A stretch of DNA of 8,114 nucleotides from NCBI GenBank assembly GCA_005878685.1, contig VBLN01000194.1:1-8114 (forward strand), in the 5' to 3' direction. A program made the translations under genes and the position numbers. This document shows, piece by piece, positions 1-4,951 of the stretch (position 1 is the stretch's first letter; each line of letters opens with the position of its first letter). Below the pieces are notes generated by a model that saw only the letters and a program-made list of their open reading frames with translations, had not been told where the DNA came from and did no database searches. Source of the DNA: Deltaproteobacteria bacterium. GTDB taxonomy: Bacteria > Desulfobacterota > Binatia > UBA9968.

Positions 1-276
1 GGCGTTGCCGTAGCCGGTGTCAGCGTCCGCAAAGATCGCGATGTCGCAGCCTGTGGCGAGCCGTCGCGCTGCTTCGACCATTTCGCCAAAGCCGATAAGG
101 CCCACGTCCGGAAGCCCATAGAGATAGGCCGCGATCTGTGAGCCGGCCATGAAGAACGCCTCATAGCCCAGGGCTTCGGCCATTCGTGCATGAAGCGGGC
201 CGAAACCGCCGGGCATGACGAGCAGCTCAGGACGCTTCAAGAGTTCCCGAAAACGGGTAGTGGTCTTTGTTGCCAT
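1..276 (-). CDS. Isocitrate lyase/PEP mutase superfamily enzyme (N-terminal third, partial)
   Basis: The first 92 codons of a gene that leaves the window on the left; family members are usually about 280-300 residues. It opens MATKTTTRFRELLKRPELLV and contains the family hallmark DADTGYGN at residues 84-91. In this superfamily the paired aspartates of that motif bind the Mg2+ that holds an oxo-acid substrate. The segment MAGSQIAAYLYG (43-54) fits the substrate-loop region. Members cleave or rearrange C-C or P-C bonds in 2-methylisocitrate, dimethylmalate, oxaloacetate or phosphonopyruvate; the residues that separate these activities, including the catalytic Cys loop of the lyases, lie outside the window, so the substrate cannot be named. 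The ATG at 276 has a weak AAGGG about nine bases upstream. The enzyme is expected to be cytoplasmic. It lies on the same strand as the substrate-binding protein gene, 253 bp downstream of it, so co-transcription is possible but not shown. Confidence 0.88.
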   Translation of the reverse strand, partial: MATKTTTRFRELLKRPELLVMPGGFGPLHARMAEALGYEAFFMAGSQIAAYLYGLPDVGLIGFGEMVEAARRLATGCDIAIFADADTGYGNA

Positions 277-345
277 AGCCGTAGACCCTTATCACAACTC
301 TTTTCATCATTCATCCCTCAGTCTTTCTCCGCGGAGTGTCAATAG

Positions 346-522
346 CTCAACATTTTTCGCCGCCCATGCCGTGGCGGACGAGAGGCAAGCGATCTTTTCG
401 TGCCCCTGTTGCCGAGGTACATTTCGGACCAGACAAGCGCTCTCAAAGCGGCCGACGAGGCACTGGAGCTATTCAAGTTCTATCACTTGGACGTGGCTGA
501 AGGGATGGAGAAACAGGACTGA
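346..522 (+). pseudogene. Short protein-like reading frame, possible C-terminal gene remnant
   Basis: This plus-strand frame is open from the stop at 343-345 to the TGA at 520-522, in the gap between two minus-strand genes. The last 40 or so residues read like real protein: LLPRYISDQTSALKAADEAL followed by ELFKFYHLDVAEGMEKQD, an amphipathic helical pattern with GC-rich third codon positions. The opposite-strand frames are interrupted or low quality here. There is no ATG; the only candidate start is a GTG at 400 without a convincing Shine-Dalgarno sequence. It could be the tail of a decayed gene, a small protein of about 40 residues, or chance. In the +2 frame just upstream (about 352-398) the residues FFAAHAVADERQAIF also look protein-like, which would fit a frameshifted remnant. 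I do not recognise the family. Confidence 0.3.
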
Positions 523-529
523 TAGGGAT

Positions 530-1567
530 TTATTTCAGACCCAGCGCCTGCAAGAATCCCGAGCTTTTTAGATTCTCCGCGAACGAGTTGTCGATAAAGT
601 CCGCCGGGCGCGCATCTTTGGCCCGTGGAAACTCCTTCTCGTCAAGATACATCAACTGCCCCTGAATCGGCTCGCTCCGCACGGCGAGGCTCGCGTCCCA
701 ATAAGGCGCGAACTGCTCATAGGTGCCGTCGATCATCTTCGGATCGTCGCTGTCAGTGTATTTGCCGATGGCTTTTTTCGCTACGGCGGGATTCTGCTTC
801 GATAGAACCGTGGCTTCCGCAACGGCCTTGAGAAAAGCAATGAGCGAGTTCGGGTTCGACTTGATGGTTCTCTCGGTGGTGCCGTAAGCGAGGTGAAGGC
901 CCGGGACGTTGGTCTGGGCGATGTCGAGCAGGAGGCCGAGCCCGGCGTCGCGCGCCTTCAAAGTGTTCGGCGCGGAAAGCGTCCCCGCCGAGGTCTTACC
1001 ACCCAGCACCGCGCTGAGGACGGCTGGAATGGTTTGCACGTAGATGAAGCTCACATCTTTATCGGATATGACGCCGGTTTTCTTGAGCGCCTCCCGCGTG
1101 GCGATTTCCGTCGAGGTCCGGGGAGTGGTCACGGCGACGATCTTGCCCTTGAGCTCGGCGAGCGAGTTGACGCCCTTTGCGCCCCACAGTTGAAATATGA
1201 ACCGTTGCAGGGTGCCTCCAATATATTTTGCCGGTGCGCCTTGCAACCGCATGTTCACAAGATCGGGTCCCGTGGAAATCACATCGACCTCCCCAGCTAT
1301 CAGCGCTTGGGCTGCGACTTGCGAGTTGAGAAGCTTCAAGGCCGCATCGAGGCCGTGTTTTTTGAAAAGACCGGCTTCGTGCGCCACCCACAACGGAGTA
1401 AACGCGCCGCTTGCCTGGGTATAGGAGATCGTCAAGTTGCTTTTCTCGGGCCGGCCGGCGAGCTGCGCGGCGCCGGGCATGGGAAAAGAGAAGAAGGTAA
1501 AAACAAGAGCAAGCAAAATCCAGAGTCGCCCGTATCGGCTCGCCCGGTGTCGTCCTGTCAGAACCAT
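530..1567 (-). CDS. ABC transporter substrate-binding protein, NitT/TauT (NMT1/THI5-like) family
   Basis: A 345-residue periplasmic binding protein that would capture a small organic molecule and hand it to an ABC permease not present in this window. Residues 1-34 form a signal peptide: a basic start (MVLTGRHRASRYGR), a hydrophobic core (LWILLALVFTFFSF) and a PGAAQ cleavage region. The mature N-terminus has the family pattern PLWVAHEAGLFKKHGLD (about 59-75), then a GEVDVISTG segment (92-100) and SLAELKGKIVAV, typical of the SsuA/TauA/THI5-like fold. The frame stays open to 1711, but the start at 1567 is chosen because AGGAGG lies six bases before it and because it places the signal peptide at the N-terminus; the extra 48 residues upstream are Arg/Cys-rich and unconvincing. 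It is divergent from the Rieske gene and upstream of the PEP-mutase-family gene. Proteins of this type are very numerous in some soil lineages, often without adjacent permeases, so the ligand cannot be inferred from sequence. Confidence 0.9.
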   Translation of the reverse strand: MVLTGRHRASRYGRLWILLALVFTFFSFPMPGAAQLAGRPEKSNLTISYTQASGAFTPLWVAHEAGLFKKHGLDAALKLLNSQVAAQALIAGEVDVISTGPDLVNMRLQGAPAKYIGGTLQRFIFQLWGAKGVNSLAELKGKIVAVTTPRTSTEIATREALKKTGVISDKDVSFIYVQTIPAVLSAVLGGKTSAGTLSAPNTLKARDAGLGLLLDIAQTNVPGLHLAYGTTERTIKSNPNSLIAFLKAVAEATVLSKQNPAVAKKAIGKYTDSDDPKMIDGTYEQFAPYWDASLAVRSEPIQGQLMYLDEKEFPRAKDARPADFIDNSFAENLKSSGFLQALGLK

Positions 1568-1573
1568 AGTTCT

Positions 1574-1579
1574 CCTCCT
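1574..1579 (-). promoter_or_regulatory. Shine-Dalgarno site that fixes the binding-protein start
   Basis: AGGAGG on the minus strand, six bases before the ATG at 1567. It decides against the longer open frame that begins at 1711. Confidence 0.85.
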
Positions 1580-1775
1580 TTTTTGCCTCGATATCAGATG
1601 GGCAGAGACCGCGTCAAACGCGGCAAGCCTCCCATGCCGTCGGCACCAGCGGCTGCATGCTTCAACGAAGCTCGGCATGAACGGACATTGACGCGTGATT
1701 TTAAGACTCATTCCATTCGCCCTGAGTTCTGTCGAAGAGTTGAGCTTTGGACCCTCACCATGGCAGATATAGTTG

Positions 1776-1805
1776 TTGACAGGAAGCAGGCTCTCTCGAT
1801 AGATT
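1776..1805 (+). promoter_or_regulatory. Candidate sigma-70 promoter for the Rieske gene
   Basis: TTGACA at 1776-1781 is a perfect -35 hexamer; TAGATT at 1800-1805 matches four of six -10 positions, with an 18-bp spacer. A transcript would start near 1812, leaving about 40 bases of leader before the ATG at 1854. Confidence 0.35.
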
Positions 1806-1853
1806 TTGTTGACAACGGGAAGTCTAACCCAAGCGCGATGGAGGTTTAGAAAA

Positions 1854-3141
1854 ATGTCAGATACCCAGGCGGAAAGCGGGCCTTCGGCCTATCAAAAATT
1901 GCTGGAAGATATGCCGCGCACCGGATCGGGAACCAGAGGCGGTGAGATGCTGCGGCGCTATTGGCACCCCGTCTGTTTGTCGGCTAACCTCAAGGATATT
2001 CCCGTTGCCGTCAGGATGCTGGGCGAAGACTTAGTGGCGTTCCGCGACGGCAAAGGACGGCCGGGATTGTTGGGCATTCACTGCCCGCATCGGCTGGCGT
2101 CTTTGGAGTATGGTCAAGTGATGGAAGACGGTCTGATGTGCTCCTACCACGGCTGGAGATACGATACCCGGGGCCGCTGCATCGACCAGCCGTTGGAGCC
2201 GCGCGACAGCGATCTCAAAGGTAAGATCCGCCATCTTTGGTATCCCGTCGAAGAGTGGGGAGGCGTCATCTGGACCTACATGGGACCGGAGAAAGAGAAC
2301 CCCCCGCCCCTACCCAAGATCGATGTCCTCGCTCGCGCCGACGGAGAAGTGAAGTTGGCGGACGGCGACATCCGGAATTATAACTATCTCAACTGGATGG
2401 AAAATTTCGCCGACATGGGCCATGCCGTGGTGCTCCACGGCATGGTGATCAGAGATCTGCCGGAAGAGCTCAAGCCGTTTAGCGATACCAGCATAAAAAA
2501 CTGGATGCCTCTGCCGCTCGAATTTGTTGAAACCGACTATGGCATGAAGACCGTCTCCGTGCTGGACACCGGCGACCCGGAAGTCAAATTCGTCAACACC
2601 TGGAGCATCGCCATGCCGATCCACTGGAGGTTTTCCGGCATCCGATCCGGCTTTCCGCCCGATTTTACCGATGAACGCCAGGAAGGCGGCGGGATGATCC
2701 GGATCATCGACGACAATCACTTTGAGCTCATTCGCTATAGCTTGCTGCGCAAAGGAATTGCCGCGGGACTTAAAAGGCGCCGTTGAGAAAAAGGCGCACG
2801 ACAAGCGAAGGTACTCGGGATGGGAAGGCGTGCCGGCGCTCGAAGATTTAGTCTTGCAGGAGTCTCAAGGAGCAATTCCCGAGCGTCGACTCGAGCATCT
2901 AGCCACTTCCGATCGCGGCGTCGTCATGATGCGGAGAATATGGCACAAGGCGATGGAGGACGTTGCTAATGGTAAGGATCCCAAGGGAGTCGATCGCCGG
3001 CAGAAGGGAATGCTTGAAGTCGACACCTTTCATGGCCACCTCAAGGTGAATGAACTTAAAATAGGTCCGGAGAACATGCCCTCTTCTGCGGGAGGAAGAG
3101 GACTGATTCGAGACAAGAACGGCAACCTCGTTTTTGCGTGA
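1854..3141 (+). pseudogene. Rieske [2Fe-2S] ring-hydroxylating-type oxygenase alpha subunit, frameshifted
   Basis: Rieske non-heme iron oxygenases use electrons from a reductase to hydroxylate or demethylate aromatic and related substrates in the cytoplasm. The Rieske ligands are CPH (C77, H79) and CSYH (C96, H99). The mononuclear iron site has the usual D-x2-H-x4-H pattern within NWMENFADMGHAVVLHG: D187, H190, H195. The first frame runs from ATG 1854 (GGAGG at 1840-1844, nine-base spacing) to a TGA at 2784-2786. The remaining sequence continues in the +1 frame from about 2751 to the TGA at 3139-3141, with ELPRDLKGAVEKKAH directly following the RYSLLRK of the first frame. Dropping one A from the AAA at 2751-2753 restores a continuous 428-residue protein, about the expected length. 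The rest of both halves is intact, so this is either a recent mutation or a base-call or assembly error. If real, the product stops at 310 residues, keeping both metal motifs but losing the C-terminal part of the catalytic domain. Confidence 0.85.
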
Positions 3142-3145
3142 GCCG

Positions 3146-3179
3146 TCCTGGATTATTTGCCTAAATTTTTAATCCAGGA
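3146..3179. terminator. Hairpin between convergent genes, weak terminator candidate
   Basis: TCCTGGATTA (3146-3155) pairs perfectly with TAATCCAGGA (3170-3179) around a 14-base loop that itself contains AAATTTT. It lies five bases past the Rieske stop and 13 bases past the stop of the facing gene, where a shared bidirectional terminator is expected. Neither strand has a U-tract directly after the stem, so it may act with Rho or mainly stabilise mRNA ends. Confidence 0.4.
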
Positions 3180-3192
3180 TGCGCCGGCCTCT

Positions 3193-3672
3193 TCAAGCGC
3201 GGAGCGGATGGGGCTGCCTGGGGCTTGGGGACCGCCATGGGCTTGGGGACTGGTTGGGGCTTGGGGACTGATCTTGGGCGCGGCTTCGAGATCTCAAAAC
3301 CAATTCCAAATCCGTGGTCTTTTTGGAAGCGACGCTCACCGTCGCGACTTGGGGCTCAAAACCGCCCCTGGTCACTTTCAAAGTGTAACTGCCGGCCTCC
3401 ACGCCTTTTTTGACATAGCGGCCGTCGCGATCCGTCTCCGCAGCGCCGAGCAAAACATTTTCCGGCGTCAAAAGCTCCACATGCGCGCGCGGAACGGGCG
3501 CCCCGCTCTGGGCGCGGACGAAAGCGGAGATGTCGCCCGGCGCGCTAGCGAAAAAAGAGGTTGGACTAAAATTGTAGACTCCAACGAGCGAGGCGACTGA
3601 GCTGCCAAGAATCGCTATCCAAGTATTGACTCTTTTCAGCCATAAATCATGTTTGGTTTCCTCAATGCCCAT
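3193..3672 (-). CDS. Small membrane-anchored protein with carboxypeptidase-regulatory-like domain and Ser-Pro repeat tail
   Basis: A 159-residue protein of unknown function. Residues 1-15 are charged (MGIEETKHDLWLKRV), and about 16-36 form one membrane segment (NTWIAILGSSVASLVGVYNF), so the rest probably faces the periplasm. Residues 46-127 form a carboxypeptidase-regulatory-like (transthyretin-type) beta-sandwich: GAPVPRAHVELL, then TDRDGRYVKKGVEAGSYTLKV, then a final strand ending DLELVLR. Such domains usually bind or position other proteins or glycans rather than catalyse. The tail (128-159) is disordered and repetitive: QSPSPN, QSPSPW, RSPSPR. The start at 3672 is chosen because GAGAGG precedes it and it puts the charged segment before the membrane helix; the frame is open to 3906, but that extension is Cys/His-rich and unconvincing. 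The gene is convergent with the Rieske gene and divergent from the hydrolase gene. A sigma-54-like promoter lies upstream. Its domain resembles the N-terminal module of the heme/propeller protein at 4952-6628. Confidence 0.75.
   Translation of the reverse strand: MGIEETKHDLWLKRVNTWIAILGSSVASLVGVYNFSPTSFFASAPGDISAFVRAQSGAPVPRAHVELLTPENVLLGAAETDRDGRYVKKGVEAGSYTLKVTRGGFEPQVATVSVASKKTTDLELVLRSRSRAQDQSPSPNQSPSPWRSPSPRQPHPLRA
3219..3273. repeat. 18-bp tandem repeat, three units, in frame
   Basis: The core CTTGGGGAC begins at 3224, 3242 and 3260, an exact 18-bp period, with a degenerate fourth unit (CTTGGGCGC) at 3273. The period is six codons, so copy-number changes keep the frame; on the minus strand it encodes the Ser-Pro hexapeptides of the small membrane protein. 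Confidence 0.85.
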
Positions 3673-3985
3673 AGGGACCTCTCTCGACTCGATCTCGCGA
3701 CTCCCTGCGGAGATACTGTCGGGGCGAGCAAGGAATATGCCAGAATACAAGGCGTTGTTTTTTCTATGGAAAGAGAGCTGATGGTAAAGAAGATTCAGGA
3801 CAAAAATGTCAGCCTTGTGGACAAAAAGACAGCATGACCCATTACAGGATTTCAGGCGTGCCTTGACAGCGAACTGAGTTTTCAGCACGATTCTCGGCTG
3901 GGTCACCCGATCCGGTCACATCTTTGATTCCACACCTTATCTGGACTGGATTTTTGCGGCTGGGCTTTTTGTGAGAGAATAACTT
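3673..3985. other. Divergent intergenic region (313 bp)
   Basis: The region separates the minus-strand membrane-protein gene from the plus-strand hydrolase gene. It holds the sigma-54-like site at 3727-3742 facing left. Facing right is TTGACA at 3863-3868 with no good -10 hexamer at 17-18 bp. GGTCAC occurs twice, at 3901-3906 and 3914-3919, 13 bp apart, which could be a small regulator-binding direct repeat. Short open frames here have no convincing protein character. Confidence 0.4.
3727..3742 (-). promoter_or_regulatory. Sigma-54 (-24/-12) promoter candidate for the small membrane protein
   Basis: On the minus strand the sequence reads TGGCATATTCCTTGCT. Compared with the RpoN consensus TGGCACG-N4-TTGCW, it keeps TGGCA and TTGCT, and the essential GG and GC pairs are at the correct 12-base offset. 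Transcription would begin near 3716, giving a leader of about 44 bases before the ATG at 3672. It is intergenic and correctly oriented. If used, expression would depend on an enhancer-binding activator, which is not encoded in the window. Confidence 0.55.
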
Positions 3986-4897
3986 GTGGTAGATATTGTC
4001 GGCGCTTTGGCGATGGTTGCGTGTTTGGTTTTGGGATCGGGTCCTGCGGCAGCTCAATCGCAAGCCGCCTCACGAGGATCGAAAACATTCACCATTCAAA
4101 CACCTGATAGTGTAATGATCTCCGCTCAAGAATGGGGGAATCCCAATGGACCGGAGATTCTCTTCATTCACGGCTTTTCGCAAAGCCATCTCTCCTGGCT
4201 GCGCCAAGTCAGGAGCGAGTTGGCAAAGAGCTTTCGCATGATCACCTACGACATTCGCGGTCATGGGGGTTCGGACAAACCCCTTACTCCGGAGTACTAT
4301 CAAGACCCCAAGCGTTGGGGTGATGAGCTCAACGCCGTGATGAAGGGGGCTAAGCTCAAGCATCCCGTGTTGGTCGGTTGGTCTTATGGAGGGCGGATTA
4401 TCGCAGAGTATCTGATGCACTACGGCGACGGGAATATCGCTGGGATCAACTTCGTTGCTGCGTTCACGGCAGTTGCTTCCGAGTTCCTCGGTCCCGCAAC
4501 GCCGGCCGTGAGGAAGATGGCCTCAGAAGATCTGGCGGAAAATATTGAGAATACCCTCTCATTTCTGAGGTCCTCCACAGTCAGAACGCTGCCGCCGGAC
4601 GAGTTTGAAATGATGCTCGCCTATAATATGGTCGTGCCGTCTAAAGTACGCCTCCATATGCTGGCTCGGCCAGCTCCCTATGAAGAAAGTCTCAAGAAGA
4701 TTAAAGTGCCGGTGCTCGTTACCCATGGCATGGAAGACCAGGTGGCACTCATCCCTATGGCCCGTTATACCGCGACTGTTGTACCGAACGCTCAATCTTC
4801 TCTTTACGAAGGGGTCGGACACATGCCGTTCTGGGAAGATACGGCTCGATTTAACCGTGAGCTTGGCGAGTTTGTAACGAGATCGAATAAGCGCTAA
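3986..4897 (+). CDS. Exported alpha/beta hydrolase
   Basis: A 303-residue alpha/beta-hydrolase-fold enzyme of the esterase, haloperoxidase-like or C-C hydrolase type. The oxyanion-hole segment is HGFSQS (62-67), the strand-turn DIRGHGGSDKP (89-99) is typical, the nucleophile is S133 in GWSYGG, the acid is probably D251 in GMEDQVA, and the base is H279 in GVGHMPFW. The triad looks complete. Residues 1-24 are hydrophobic with an AAAQ end and resemble a secretion signal, but they lack the usual basic start. The GTG at 3986 is taken as the start because an in-frame TAA lies immediately upstream at 3980-3982; GAGAG at 3973-3977 is a weak ribosome site. The ATG at 4013 is an alternative and would shorten the signal. 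The heme/propeller gene follows after 54 bp on the same strand, so an operon is likely and both products would act outside the cytoplasm. The substrate is unknown. Confidence 0.88.
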   Translation: MVDIVGALAMVACLVLGSGPAAAQSQAASRGSKTFTIQTPDSVMISAQEWGNPNGPEILFIHGFSQSHLSWLRQVRSELAKSFRMITYDIRGHGGSDKPLTPEYYQDPKRWGDELNAVMKGAKLKHPVLVGWSYGGRIIAEYLMHYGDGNIAGINFVAAFTAVASEFLGPATPAVRKMASEDLAENIENTLSFLRSSTVRTLPPDEFEMMLAYNMVVPSKVRLHMLARPAPYEESLKKIKVPVLVTHGMEDQVALIPMARYTATVVPNAQSSLYEGVGHMPFWEDTARFNRELGEFVTRSNKR

Positions 4898-4925
4898 GGA
4901 CTATCAGCCAAAGATTATGCGCTTA
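4888..4925 (+). other. Inverted repeat spanning the hydrolase stop codon
   Basis: TAAGCGC (4888-4894) pairs with GCGCTTA (4919-4925) across a 24-base loop, just before the ribosome-binding site of the next gene. There is no U-tract, so it is not an obvious terminator. It could tune translation or mRNA stability between the two genes, or be chance. Confidence 0.25.
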
Positions 4926-4940
4926 GCTTATTAGTTTCAC

Positions 4941-4945
4941 GGAGG
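4941..4945 (+). promoter_or_regulatory. Shine-Dalgarno site choosing between two ATGs
   Basis: GGAGG directly abuts the ATG at 4946, too close for initiation, but lies six bases before the ATG at 4952. This supports 4952 as the start of the heme/propeller protein. Confidence 0.8.
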
Positions 4946-4951
4946 ATGCTT

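Larger units (their letters stand above)
1568..1853. other. Divergent intergenic region between binding-protein and Rieske genes
   Basis: This 286-bp gap must hold the promoters of both divergent genes. Facing the Rieske gene is TTGACA (1776-1781) with TAGATT (1800-1805) at an 18-bp spacing, a plausible sigma-70 promoter. The nonamer TTGTTGACA occurs at 1773-1781 and again at 1806-1814, 33 bp apart on the same strand, which could be coincidence or an operator pair. Nearer the binding-protein gene is a 7-bp inverted repeat, CATGCCG (1633-1639) and CGGCATG (1673-1679), enclosing a small GCTTC-AAC-GAAGC hairpin (1659-1671); it would lie in that gene's leader. No convincing promoter for the minus strand was found by eye. 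Confidence 0.4.

Noticed and set aside
337..342. TTGACA on the minus strand upstream of the PEP-mutase-family gene
   Set aside because: It is a perfect -35 hexamer, but no acceptable -10 sequence was found at 16-19 bp.
893..1849. Long plus-strand open frame (318 codons) antisense to the binding-protein gene
   Set aside because: It overlaps a gene with a clear family fold, signal peptide and Shine-Dalgarno site; its own translation is Arg/Gly-rich and without domain character.
2745..2790. Programmed ribosomal frameshift in the Rieske gene
   Set aside because: There is no slippery heptamer, no stimulatory Shine-Dalgarno-like element with a slow codon, and no evident downstream pseudoknot; a one-base indel is simpler.
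3157..3600. Plus-strand open frame with Trp-Gly-rich repeats (WGPPWAWGLVGAWG)
   Set aside because: It is the antisense reading of the 18-bp repeats in the minus-strand membrane-protein gene, which has the domain, membrane segment and ribosome site.
3649..3837. 62-codon plus-strand frame in the divergent intergenic region
   Set aside because: It overlaps the start of the membrane-protein gene and its promoter, with no ribosome site or recognisable protein character.
3942..3957. Sigma-54-like TGGACTG...TTTGC before the hydrolase
   Set aside because: The GG and GC pairs are 13 rather than 12 bases apart, which sigma-54 does not tolerate well, and the -24 core is poor.
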